From JANMMJ01 sp964543235 (lineage in GTDB: Bacteria; Pseudomonadota; Alphaproteobacteria; Rhizobiales; Aestuariivirgaceae), in contig CAZIXE010000011.1 of NCBI GenBank assembly GCA_964543235.1, positions 1-64,000 of the forward strand: a stretch of DNA of 64,000 nucleotides, given 5' to 3'. Each line of letters opens with the position of its first letter. Position 1 is the stretch's first letter. Below the pieces are notes generated by a model that saw only the letters and a list, made by a program, of their open reading frames with translations, did not search any database and had not been told where the DNA came from. A program made the translations under genes and the position numbers. Shown in pieces: positions 8,656 to 16,431 of this stretch.

Positions 8656-8676
8656 GCGGGCACCAAGCGTGCCCGC
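8656..8676 (+). promoter_or_regulatory. Hairpin in the leader of the DUF1344 gene
   Basis: A perfect 8-base-pair stem (GCGGGCAC with GTGCCCGC) closes a 5-base loop. It lies 75 bases before the DUF1344 start. No T-run follows, so it is either a weak terminator for the GFA gene or a structured 5' leader. Confidence 0.35.
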
Positions 8677-8707
8677 GACCCGACGTCACCTGTCGGCCTT
8701 TCCCGAA

Positions 8708-8732
8708 GAGAGCAAGCCCGAGTGGTGCTCTC
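8708..8732 (+). promoter_or_regulatory. Second hairpin, just ahead of the DUF1344 ribosome-binding site
   Basis: GAGAGCA pairs with TGCTCTC (7 base pairs, 11-base loop) ending 6 bases before the GGAG ribosome-binding site (8739-8742) of the DUF1344 gene. Its placement could affect ribosome access; this is inferred from position only. Confidence 0.35.
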
Positions 8733-8751
8733 AAATCCGGAGTAATCTGAA

Positions 8752-9009
8752 ATGCACAAGTATGTTGTTCCGGCCATCGCCGCCGCGCTGATGGCATCGT
8801 CCTCATTCGCCCTTGCGGCGCAGGATACGGTGGGAACGATCAAGACCTATGATACAAAGGCCATGACCCTGACGCTGCAGGACGGCACCGTCTTCTACCT
8901 GCCGAAGGGATTCAAGGACCCGGGTCTCAAGGCCGGCGAGAAAGTGTCGATCGCCTGGGAAATGAAGAACAACCAGCACGACGCCGTGACCGTAAAGATA
9001 CTCAAGTAA
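8752..9009 (+). CDS. DUF1344 small exported protein
   Basis: An 85-residue protein with a clear signal peptide (MHKYVVPAIAAALMASSSFALAA, cleavage about residue 23) and a small beta-rich domain with GTIKTYDTKAMTLTLQDGTVFYLPKGF and VSIAWEM, which matches DUF1344. It should be periplasmic. Function is unknown; the fold pattern suggests a small OB- or SH3-like barrel. A good ribosome-binding site GGAG lies 9 bases upstream, preceded by two hairpins. It is followed by a candidate terminator hairpin. Confidence 0.85.
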   Translation: MHKYVVPAIAAALMASSSFALAAQDTVGTIKTYDTKAMTLTLQDGTVFYLPKGFKDPGLKAGEKVSIAWEMKNNQHDAVTVKILK

Positions 9010-9019
9010 CGCGATCCGG

Positions 9020-9042
9020 GGCGGAGGTGCTGAGCCTCCGCC
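9020..9042 (+). terminator. Candidate terminator hairpin between converging genes
   Basis: GGCGGAGG pairs perfectly with CCTCCGCC (8 base pairs, 7-base loop) between the DUF1344 stop and the stop of the opposite K+ channel gene. The downstream side is pyrimidine-rich (TCCTCCTC) but lacks a T-run, so an intrinsic terminator is plausible, not proven. Confidence 0.4.
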
Positions 9043-9053
9043 TCCTCCTCACA

Positions 9054-9485
9054 TCAGCCTGTGCGGCCGTTCCAGTAGCGCTGCATGGCCAGGAACGTGA
9101 AAGCGCCGGACCAACTGATCAGGGTCAGCCCGTTGAGCGGCTCGACGCTTGCCAGGAGCCGCAGGTCGCCGGTGACGATCATGTCGCCATAACCGACGGC
9201 CGTGAAGGTCTCGGCCGAGAAGAAGAGATAGTCGATGGCGCCGATGGCATGGGTGCTCTCGAGCGAGCCGACCGACATGTAGCGATCGGCGAACAGGAAC
9301 ATCGTGCCGTAACAGCCGATCTCGAGCAGATGCAGAACGAAGGTCTGGCCGACGATCAACGCCAGGCGGATCCGCGCTGACAACTGGAGCCCGTCCGTCC
9401 ACTTCTCGATGAGCCACAAGCCTTCCATGTGCATGAGCACTGTAAGGAAGACAAGGGCAGCGATGGCGGCGAGAACGGTGAACAT
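9054..9485 (-). CDS. Small K+ channel family protein (ion transport 2 domain)
   Basis: A 143-residue membrane protein with hydrophobic helices near residues 1-19, 40-65 and 115-134 and a pore loop with the K+ selectivity filter TAVGYGD (95-101). It has no visible cytosolic ligand-binding domain. The ATG at 9485 is the first start in the coding frame, but it has no good ribosome-binding site. A better-placed ATG at 9547 lies in another frame, so the 5' end is uncertain. It is divergent from kbl-tdh. Confidence 0.75.
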   Translation of the reverse strand: MFTVLAAIAALVFLTVLMHMEGLWLIEKWTDGLQLSARIRLALIVGQTFVLHLLEIGCYGTMFLFADRYMSVGSLESTHAIGAIDYLFFSAETFTAVGYGDMIVTGDLRLLASVEPLNGLTLISWSGAFTFLAMQRYWNGRTG

Positions 9486-9570
9486 GGCGCGCGGGCGAGC
9501 GGAACCTGACGCGGCAAGCCGATCGGCTTCAATTCGGGCATTTCCATGGTGCCCCCAGTCACTGGCGATT

Positions 9571-9590
9571 GCGCGGCCAAGTCGCCGCGC
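9571..9590 (+). promoter_or_regulatory. Inverted repeat in the divergent kbl / K+ channel region
   Basis: GCGCGGC pairs with GCCGCGC across a 6-base loop, within the 210-base gap between the two divergent starts. It could be an operator or a leader hairpin. A second, shorter repeat (GCAAC/GTTGC, 9663-9679) lies just before the kbl ribosome-binding site. GC-rich repeats arise easily by chance here. Confidence 0.25.
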
Positions 9591-9695
9591 GACAAGCCGG
9601 CAGTGCCACGGGGACCAAAGGTGCCGAAGGTGGACCGGGGCCAGTCCCTTCCCCCTCCGCCGGCAACGCGATAGGTTGCGCCAGGGAGCCCCAAC

Positions 9696-10880
9696 ATGAC
9701 AGCCTTCTATGCCGAGCTTGCAGCCGAACTGGACGCCATCAAGGCGCAGTCGCTGTGGAAGAACGAGCGGCCGATCCTCGGCCATCAGGGCGCCCATATT
9801 GCGGTTTCGGGCGGCCGCGATGTGCTCAATTTCTGCGCCAACAACTATCTCGGCCTCGCCGACCATCCCGAACTGATCGCAGCCGCCAAGCACGCGCTCG
9901 ACAGCCACGGCCTGGGCATGGCCTCGGTACGCTTCATCTGCGGCACCAGCGACCTCCACCAGGAGCTCGAGCGCCGGATTGCCGATTACCTCGAAATGGA
10001 GGATGCGATCCTCTATGCCGCCTGCTTCGATGCCAATGGCGGCCTGTTCGAGCCACTGTTCGGCGAGCAGGACGCCATTGTCTCCGATGCGCTCAACCAT
10101 GCCTCGATCATCGACGGCATCAGACTGTCCAAGGCCAAACGCTACCGCTTCGCCAACGGCGATATGGACGATCTCGAACGCCAGCTCAAGGCGGCAAGGA
10201 CAGCCGGCGCACGCCGGGTGATCATTGCCACGGACGGGGTGTTCTCGATGGACGGCTATCTGGCGAAACTCGCCGACATCCGCCGCCTTGCCGATGCCCA
10301 TGATGCCCTGGTCATGGTCGATGACTGCCATGCCACCGGTTTCATCGGGCCGCAGGGCAGGGGCACGCCGGCCCGCGCCGGGGTTCGCGCCGACATGATC
10401 ACCGGCACGCTCGGCAAGGCGCTCGGCGGCTCCGCCGGCGGTTTCATCGCCGCGGCCGGGCCGGTCGTCGACATGATGCGCCAGCGCTCGCGTCCCTATC
10501 TCTTCTCGAATGCGTTGCCGCCGCCCATCGTCGCCGCCGGCATCAAGGCGATCGATCTTGCCGAGAAGGGCGAGGATCTGCGCCGGCGGCTCTTCGCCAA
10601 TGCCAGCCAGTTCCGGGAGGGCATGACGGCGGCTGGCTTCCGCCTGCTGCCCGGCGAGCACCCGATCATTCCGGTCATGCTGGGCGAGGCGGCACTGGCC
10701 CAGACCATGGCGGCCCGCCTCTACGAACGCGGCATCTATGTGACCGGCTTCTTCTATCCCGTGGTGCCGCAGGGCCAGGCCCGGATCAGAACACAGATGT
10801 CGGCGGCGCATACGTCTGCCGATGTTGCGGCAGCGGTGGCGGCCTTCACGGCGGTCGGCAAGGAGATGGGAGTGATCTGA
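9696..10880 (+). CDS. kbl: Glycine C-acetyltransferase (2-amino-3-ketobutyrate CoA ligase)
   Basis: PLP enzyme that cleaves 2-amino-3-ketobutyrate with CoA to glycine and acetyl-CoA, the second step of threonine breakdown. The 394-residue product is full length for the alpha-oxoamine synthase family, with FCANNYLGLADHP (47-59), DDCHATGFIGPQGRG, and the PLP lysine K241 in TGTLGKALGG. The ribosome-binding site AGGGAG (9683-9688) fits the ATG. tdh begins 2 bases after the stop, so the two steps are co-expressed. Confidence 0.97.
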   Translation: MTAFYAELAAELDAIKAQSLWKNERPILGHQGAHIAVSGGRDVLNFCANNYLGLADHPELIAAAKHALDSHGLGMASVRFICGTSDLHQELERRIADYLEMEDAILYAACFDANGGLFEPLFGEQDAIVSDALNHASIIDGIRLSKAKRYRFANGDMDDLERQLKAARTAGARRVIIATDGVFSMDGYLAKLADIRRLADAHDALVMVDDCHATGFIGPQGRGTPARAGVRADMITGTLGKALGGSAGGFIAAAGPVVDMMRQRSRPYLFSNALPPPIVAAGIKAIDLAEKGEDLRRRLFANASQFREGMTAAGFRLLPGEHPIIPVMLGEAALAQTMAARLYERGIYVTGFFYPVVPQGQARIRTQMSAAHTSADVAAAVAAFTAVGKEMGVI

Positions 10881-10882
10881 CG

Positions 10883-11911
10883 ATGCGCGCGCTGGTAAAG
10901 GCCGAGCCCGGGGAAGGGCTGGTGATGCGGGATGAACCGGTCCCGGAGATCGGTCCCGACGACGTGCTGATCAAGGTCGCGAAGACCGGCATCTGCGGCA
11001 CCGACCTGCACATCTGGAAATGGGACCAGTGGGCCCAGAAGACCATCCCGGTTCCCATGGTGGTGGGCCATGAGTTCGCCGGTGTGGTCGTCGAGACCGG
11101 CTCGCATGTGCGCACCGTGAAAGTGGGCGACCGGGTGTCGGGCGAGGGCCATCTGATCGGCATGAAGAGCCGCATGGCCCGCGCCGGCCACTTCCATCTC
11201 GATCCGGAGACCAGGGGGGTGGGCGTGAACGTGCCGGGGGCCTTTGCCGAATACCTGAAGCTGCCGGCCTTCAATGCCATCCACCTGCCGCCCGAGGTCG
11301 ACGACGAGATCGGCGCCATCCTCGATCCGCTGGGCAATGCCGTGCACACGGCGCTGTCCTTCGACCTCGTCGGCGAGGACGTGCTGATCACCGGGGCGGG
11401 TCCGATCGGTATCATGGCGGCCGCCGTCTGCCGACATGTCGGGGCCCGCCACATCGTGGTGACGGATATCAACGACTACCGCCTCGAGCTGTGCGGCCAG
11501 GTGACCGATGCCGTCACTGTCAACGTCTCGCGCGAAGACCTGCGCGAGGTGATGGGGCGGCTGCACATGCGCGAAGGCTTCGACATCGGGCTCGAGATGT
11601 CGGGGGCACCCAAGGCCTTCGACCAGATGGTCGAACACATCATCATGGGCGGCCGCATCGCCATGCTCGGCATTCCTTCGGGGCCCACCACCGTCGACTG
11701 GAACCGCGTCATCTTCAAGTCGCTCACCATCAAGGGCATCTACGGGCGTGAGATGTTCGAAACCTGGTACAAGATGATCGCCATGCTGCAGTCGGGCCTC
11801 GATGTCCGCAAGGTCATTACCCACCGCATGAAGGCTGCGGACTTTGCCCAGGGCTTCGCCCTGATGAAGCAGGGCTCCTGCGGCAAGGTGGTGCTCGAGT
11901 GGAGCAGCTGA
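10883..11911 (+). CDS. tdh: L-threonine 3-dehydrogenase
   Basis: NAD-dependent medium-chain dehydrogenase oxidising threonine to 2-amino-3-ketobutyrate, the substrate of the adjacent Kbl. The 342-residue product has catalytic-zinc residues C38 (TGICGTDLHIW) and H63-E64 (VVGHEFAG), and the nucleotide-binding turn ITGAGPIGIMAA. The lobe that normally holds a structural zinc with four cysteines (residues about 91-110, HLIGMKSRMARAGHFHLDPE) contains no cysteine at all. Gene context and the rest of the sequence still support threonine dehydrogenase. Confidence 0.93.
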   Translation: MRALVKAEPGEGLVMRDEPVPEIGPDDVLIKVAKTGICGTDLHIWKWDQWAQKTIPVPMVVGHEFAGVVVETGSHVRTVKVGDRVSGEGHLIGMKSRMARAGHFHLDPETRGVGVNVPGAFAEYLKLPAFNAIHLPPEVDDEIGAILDPLGNAVHTALSFDLVGEDVLITGAGPIGIMAAAVCRHVGARHIVVTDINDYRLELCGQVTDAVTVNVSREDLREVMGRLHMREGFDIGLEMSGAPKAFDQMVEHIIMGGRIAMLGIPSGPTTVDWNRVIFKSLTIKGIYGREMFETWYKMIAMLQSGLDVRKVITHRMKAADFAQGFALMKQGSCGKVVLEWSS

Positions 11912-11978
11912 CCGGTCCGGTCCGCAGGCCCCATTCCCAGCTTGCCATTGGTACTCCGGCGCCTGTAAGGGAACTGCG

Positions 11979-12986
11979 ATGCTCTCCGCGTATGGAACCG
12001 CCAATGGCTGCCTGACCGAATTTCAGGGGAAAACCGGCCCTGCCGTCCCCGAAGATGCCGTCTGGCTGGACCTGGTGGAGCCGACGGAGGAGGAGGAGCG
12101 CACGGTCGAGGAGGCGCTCGGCATCGACATTCCGCCGCGGGAAGAGCTTGCCGAGATCGAAGTCTCAAGCCGGCTCTACCTGGAGGACGGGGCGGCTTTC
12201 ATGACCGCCAACCTCATCCGCCGGGGCGAAAACGACCGGCCCGAATCCTCCCCCGTTACCTTCATCATCAAGGACAACCGTCTGGTCACGGTCCGCTACC
12301 ACCACCCCCAGGCCTTTCCGATCTATGTGAAGCGGGCAATGAAGCCGCAGACCACGTCGATGACCGGCTGGGGCATCCTCGTCAGCCTCCTCGAGGCGGT
12401 GGTCGACCGGGCCGCCGACCATCTCGAACGCGTGGGGCTGATCGTCGATGAGACATCCAAGCGGGCCTTCGGCGCCACCCGCACCCTGGAAGGCCATCGC
12501 CAGCACACCCGCAAGAAGGCGCCGAACCTGCAGGAACTGATCGAAAACATCGGCGAGGAGGGCGATTTCACGTCGAAGATGCGGGAAAGCCTGGTGTCGA
12601 TCGGGCGCATGTGCGCCTTCATGCAGGTCATCATCGACCAGTTGCGCCTGACCCGGGACCTCAAGGAGAACCGCGGCCGGATCAAGACGCTGCAGCGCGA
12701 CATCCAGTCACTGACCGACCATGCGACCTTCCTGGCGGGCAAGATCAGCTTCCTTCTCGACGCCGTGCTCGGCATGATCTCGATCGAGCAGAATGCCATC
12801 ATCAAGATCTTTTCGGTGGCCGCCGTCGTGTTCCTGCCGCCCACGCTGGTGGCCAGCATCTATGGCATGAATTTCGAATTCATGCCGGAACTGGCCTGGA
12901 CCTATGGCTATCCCTTCGCCATCGGCCTGATGCTGCTCTCGGCCGTTCTGCCCTACATGTACTTCAAGCGAAAGGGCTGGCTGTGA
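11979..12986 (+). CDS. corA: CorA family magnesium/divalent cation transporter
   Basis: A 335-residue member of the CorA family. It has an N-terminal cytoplasmic alpha/beta domain, a long helical region, and two C-terminal membrane helices, the first followed by the signature YGMNFEFMPEL (GMN at 296-298), then a basic tail KRKGWL. This matches Mg2+ (or Co2+/Ni2+) uptake pores; substrate cannot be fixed from sequence. The ATG follows AAGGGAA. Its stop overlaps the GTG start of the next gene. Confidence 0.93.
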   Translation: MLSAYGTANGCLTEFQGKTGPAVPEDAVWLDLVEPTEEEERTVEEALGIDIPPREELAEIEVSSRLYLEDGAAFMTANLIRRGENDRPESSPVTFIIKDNRLVTVRYHHPQAFPIYVKRAMKPQTTSMTGWGILVSLLEAVVDRAADHLERVGLIVDETSKRAFGATRTLEGHRQHTRKKAPNLQELIENIGEEGDFTSKMRESLVSIGRMCAFMQVIIDQLRLTRDLKENRGRIKTLQRDIQSLTDHATFLAGKISFLLDAVLGMISIEQNAIIKIFSVAAVVFLPPTLVASIYGMNFEFMPELAWTYGYPFAIGLMLLSAVLPYMYFKRKGWL

Positions 12987-13630
12987 GGTGGCTGCCGGCC
13001 GTGCTGGCCCTCCTGCCGGCCGCCGCCCCGGCTGAGCCGGGCTTTGACTGTGCCAGGGCCGGCAATGCCGCCGAAAAGGCCATCTGCGCCGACGAGAATG
13101 GCGACATTGCCCTGCGCGACGCCGCGCTGGCGCGGCTCTATGCGGCGCTGAAGGCCGAGGGCAGCCACGACGCGCTGCTGGCCAAGCAAAAGCCGTGGCT
13201 GGCGCAGCGCGATGCCTGTGGCGGCGATCGCGACTGCCTGATTGGCGCCTATGACCGACGGCTGGGCGAACTGGCACGGGCGGCCGGCGATGAGCGCGGC
13301 GTCACCGGCAGCTACGGCTATCAGCTGGAGGAGGGGGCGGGCACCGGCGATGCCGTCGTCATCCGCGAAGCGGACGGCGCTCTCAGTGGCGACATCGAGA
13401 CGGTCTCGGGGCCAGCCTACCACATTTGCGGCATTGCCTTCGACAAGGCGCGGCCGATCGGTGATGCATGGCTTTGGGAGGGGCCGGCCGACGAGACCTT
13501 TGGTGACTCCGGACCCTGTCGCATCCTGTTCACGCCGGTACAGGGCGGGATGCGCATCGATTCCCTCGACTGCCGCTATTATTGCGGCGCCAACGGCTGG
13601 TTTGACGAGGTCTACACGAGACGGAAATGA
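12983..13630 (+). CDS. LprI-like (DUF1311) exported protein
   Basis: A 215-residue exported protein with a short signal peptide (MRWLPAVLALLPAAAPA) and an N-terminal DUF1311/LprI domain: FDCARAGNAAEKAIC, a helix with DAALARLYAAL, and QKPWLAQRDACGGDRDCL with paired cysteines. LprI of Mycobacterium inhibits lysozyme, but most homologues are uncharacterised. The C-terminal half (about 110-215) is beta-rich with further cysteines and is not recognised. The GTG start overlaps the corA stop (GTGA) and its own stop overlaps the cupin start (ATGA). Confidence 0.8.
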   Translation: MRWLPAVLALLPAAAPAEPGFDCARAGNAAEKAICADENGDIALRDAALARLYAALKAEGSHDALLAKQKPWLAQRDACGGDRDCLIGAYDRRLGELARAAGDERGVTGSYGYQLEEGAGTGDAVVIREADGALSGDIETVSGPAYHICGIAFDKARPIGDAWLWEGPADETFGDSGPCRILFTPVQGGMRIDSLDCRYYCGANGWFDEVYTRRK

Positions 13631-13974
13631 TCACCCAAATCAAGGCCCCGCACCTGATCCCCGCGCCGGAGCTCGGTGAAGCGGTTGCGGCCAATGAACC
13701 ACAAGGCGCGCCGGTCGCGATGATCCGGTCCAGGGACTTTCACGAGGCGCCGGATGCCGGCGTGTGGGAATGCACGCCCGGTACCTGGCGGCGCGCCATC
13801 AGAAATGCCGAATTCGCCCATTTCGTCGCCGGCCGCTGCCGGTTCCATGCCGATAGCGGCGAGACGCTCGACATCCGGGCCGGCGATGCCGTGTATTTTC
13901 CGGCCCATACGACCGGAACCTGGGAGATCATCGAGACGGTGCGCAAGACCTATTTTCTGGTGCCGATGACATGA
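13627..13974 (+). CDS. Cupin domain protein (DUF861, Cupin_3)
   Basis: A 115-residue single-cupin protein: VWECTPGTWRRAI, FAHFVAGRCRFHADSGETLDIRAGDAVYFPAHTTGTWEI, and a final strand KTYFLV. This pattern (GxW near the start, PAHTTGTWEI near the end) is that of the DUF861 family, related to ureidoglycine aminohydrolase domains and often of unknown activity. It is translationally coupled to the LprI-like gene by an ATGA overlap, so corA, LprI and cupin form one chain. Confidence 0.85.
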   Translation: MITQIKAPHLIPAPELGEAVAANEPQGAPVAMIRSRDFHEAPDAGVWECTPGTWRRAIRNAEFAHFVAGRCRFHADSGETLDIRAGDAVYFPAHTTGTWEIIETVRKTYFLVPMT

Positions 13975-14004
13975 CCCGGAAAGCCCGGCCCAAACTGTTG
14001 CCGC

Positions 14005-14991
14005 ATGGCTGAGGTTCGCCGTCACGTCGTGGCGGCTGATGAGGAGGGCATGCGCCTCGACCGCTGGTTCAAGCTGCACTATCCGCAGGTCACCTTTGCC
14101 TATCTCAACAAGCTGATCCGCACCGGACAGGTGCGCGTGGAGGCCGGGCGCGCCAAGGCCAGCACCCGGCTTGTGAGCGGCCAGGAGCTCCGCATACCGC
14201 CGCTCGCCTTCGATGCCAGACCCGCCGATGCACCTTCTGCCGAAGTCCGGCCGTTGACCAGGACGGAGCGGGAATTGTTCCGCGGCATGGTCTTGCACGA
14301 AGACAAGGACGTGTATGTGCTCAACAAGCCGGCAGGGCTGGCCGTCCAGGGCGGCACGCGCACCCACACCCATCTCGACGGCCTGCTCATGGGGCTGGCG
14401 GCGGAACGGGGCGAGCGTCCCCGCCTGGTGCACCGCCTCGACCGTGACACCTCGGGGGTGATCGTCGTGGCCAAGCGGCGGGCTGTGGCCTCTGCGCTCG
14501 GCCGCCTGTTTGCTACCCGCAACGTCCAGAAGATCTACTGGGCCGGGGTCATCGGCGTCCCCCGGCCGCCGCAGGGCCGCATCGACGTGCCCTTGCTCAA
14601 GGCTTCGGGACCGGAGGGGGACCGGGTGCGTGCGGCAGGGCCGGAGGAGGATGAAGGTCAGCGCGCCCTGACGCACTATGCCGTCATTGACAAGGCAGCG
14701 CCGGCCATTGCCTGGGTTTCACTCAAGCCGGCGACCGGGCGCCAGCACCAGCTCCGGGCTCATATGGCCTATATCGGCCATCCGATCGTCGGCGACGGCA
14801 AGTATGGCGGTCATTCGGAAATGCTGCCGGCCGCGCTGCAGACCAGGCTGCACCTGCATGCCCGCCGCATCATCTTTCCGCACCCCCGCGGCGGCAAGGT
14901 GGATGTCACCGCGCCACTGCCGCCCCATATGCGGGAAACCTGGAAATTCTTCGGTTTCGATCCCGACCGCTATGACGAGGGCCCGGTATGA
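14005..14991 (+). CDS. RluA-family pseudouridine synthase (RluC-like)
   Basis: Converts specific uridines in RNA, most likely 23S rRNA, to pseudouridine. The 328-residue product has an N-terminal S4-like RNA-binding domain (GMRLDRWFKLHYPQV through GQVRVEAGRAK) and the catalytic domain with HRLDRDTSG, where D146 is the catalytic aspartate, plus the downstream RQHQLRAHMAYIGHPIVGD. The S4 domain favours RluC over RluA, but the modified positions cannot be deduced. The next gene starts on its stop codon (ATGA). Confidence 0.92.
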   Translation: MAEVRRHVVAADEEGMRLDRWFKLHYPQVTFAYLNKLIRTGQVRVEAGRAKASTRLVSGQELRIPPLAFDARPADAPSAEVRPLTRTERELFRGMVLHEDKDVYVLNKPAGLAVQGGTRTHTHLDGLLMGLAAERGERPRLVHRLDRDTSGVIVVAKRRAVASALGRLFATRNVQKIYWAGVIGVPRPPQGRIDVPLLKASGPEGDRVRAAGPEEDEGQRALTHYAVIDKAAPAIAWVSLKPATGRQHQLRAHMAYIGHPIVGDGKYGGHSEMLPAALQTRLHLHARRIIFPHPRGGKVDVTAPLPPHMRETWKFFGFDPDRYDEGPV

Positions 14992-15662
14992 GACTGGCCG
15001 TATTTGATGTCGACGGGACGCTGGTAAACAGCAGGGCCATGATCACCGCTTCGCTGGCGGCAGCCTTTGCTTCAGAGAAAATTGCCGCGCCGCCGGAAGA
15101 CCGGATGCTGTCCATCGTCGGACTGTCGCTCGCCGAGGCCATGCGGCAACTGCTGCCGGAGGAGACTGAGGAACGGCATCACCGTCTGGCTGCCGCCTAC
15201 AAGGAAGCATTCTGGACCTATCGCGCCAGCAACGCACATGCGGAGCAGCTGTTCGACGGCGCGCTGGCCCTGCTGCAGCGGCTGCGCGCCCGCGAAGACG
15301 TGCTGCTGGGCATTGCCACCGGCAAATCCGAACGCGGCATCCGCCACTTCCTGCAACGGCATGGCCTCGAAGACTGGTTTGCGACTATTCAGACATCCGA
15401 CAATCACCCATCGAAGCCACATCCCGCAATGCTGCGGCAGGCCCTCGCGGACACCGGGATTGAGGCCCGGCAGGCGGTGATGATCGGCGACACCAGTTTT
15501 GACATCGCGATGGCCCGGGCCGCCGGCATGCAGGCCCTGGGCGTGACCTGGGGCAATCATCCGCGGGTTGAGCTGGAACGTGCAGGTGCACATTTCATCA
15601 TCAATCATTTCAATGAATTGGAGCATTGTCTTGAATTCATTTGGCAGGATCAGGCGGGCTGA
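14988..15662 (+). CDS. HAD-IA hydrolase, phosphoglycolate phosphatase-like
   Basis: A 224-residue haloacid-dehalogenase hydrolase: motif I FDVDGTLVNS (residues 5-14), motif II IATGKSERG, and motif III with GDTSFDIAMARAAGMQALGVTWG. The layout matches small-molecule phosphatases such as Gph. Its tight coupling on both sides (ATGA with the pseudouridine synthase, TGATG with the ATP12-like gene) is common in alphaproteobacteria. Substrate unknown. Confidence 0.88.
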   Translation: MRLAVFDVDGTLVNSRAMITASLAAAFASEKIAAPPEDRMLSIVGLSLAEAMRQLLPEETEERHHRLAAAYKEAFWTYRASNAHAEQLFDGALALLQRLRAREDVLLGIATGKSERGIRHFLQRHGLEDWFATIQTSDNHPSKPHPAMLRQALADTGIEARQAVMIGDTSFDIAMARAAGMQALGVTWGNHPRVELERAGAHFIINHFNELEHCLEFIWQDQAG

Positions 15663-16363
15663 TGCGCCGTTTCTACAAGACCGCGGTTGCGGCCGCCGAC
15701 AATACGATCCTGCTCGACGGCCGGCCGGTCCGCACACCACGCAAGGCAGTGCTCCGCCTGCCAACGCCGGGGCTGGCCACGGCGGTCGCCGCCGAATGGC
15801 AAGCACAGCCGGCGACGATCGATCCGTTTGCGATGCCCTTGACGCGGCTGGCCAATACGGCAATCGACCGGATCGGTCCGGAGCGCGGCAAGATCCTGGA
15901 AGAGCTCTTAGCCTTCGCCGGGTCGGATCTCGTTTGCTACCGGGCTGAAAGCCCACCGGGCCTGGAGATGCGGCAGGCCGCCTCCTGGGATCCGGTGGTC
16001 GACTGGGCCGTGCGGCAGCTTGATGCCCCCTTTGTGATCACCGCCGGCGTCATGCATGTCGAACAGCCCGCGGCCGCACGCGCGGCTTACGCCGCCCACC
16101 TCGCCGGCAAGTCAGACTTCGAGATCGCCGCCCTTCACAATCTGACAACGTTCACCGGTTCGGCACTGATGGCCGCCATGCTGGCCGCCGGTGACCTGGG
16201 CGCCGAAGCGGCCTGGCAGGCGGCTCATGTCGACGAAGACTGGCAGATCGAGCACTGGGGCCAGGATTCCGAGGCGGCGGAACGGCGCGCCCATCGCCGG
16301 GCCGAATTTGACGCCTGCTGCCGATTTCTGGCACTGCTTGAGGAACGTCCTGTGAAATCCTAG
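15662..16363 (+). CDS. ATP12-family F1-ATPase assembly chaperone
   Basis: A 233-residue protein of the ATP12 family. In mitochondria ATP12 binds the free alpha subunit during F1-ATPase assembly, and the alphaproteobacterial proteins probably do likewise. Visible family features: RRFYKTAVAAA at the start, LLDGRPVRTPRK, MPLTRLANTAIDR, LLAFAGSDLVCYRA and QAAHVDEDWQIEHWGQD. The ATG at 15662 shares bases with the stop of the HAD gene (TGATG) and is preferred over an ATG 21 bases earlier. pccB follows 68 bases later. Confidence 0.93.
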   Translation: MRRFYKTAVAAADNTILLDGRPVRTPRKAVLRLPTPGLATAVAAEWQAQPATIDPFAMPLTRLANTAIDRIGPERGKILEELLAFAGSDLVCYRAESPPGLEMRQAASWDPVVDWAVRQLDAPFVITAGVMHVEQPAAARAAYAAHLAGKSDFEIAALHNLTTFTGSALMAAMLAAGDLGAEAAWQAAHVDEDWQIEHWGQDSEAAERRAHRRAEFDACCRFLALLEERPVKS

Positions 16364-16431
16364 GCCGATTGGCGCATTTGACCTCGGCCACGGCCCCTCC
16401 TATGACGAATTCGCCAGAAAGGGATACCGGC

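Noticed and set aside
9486..10811. In-frame upstream extension of the K+ channel gene across kbl
   Set aside because: The extension is antisense to kbl and shows no conserved sequence. Only the last 143 codons look like a channel.
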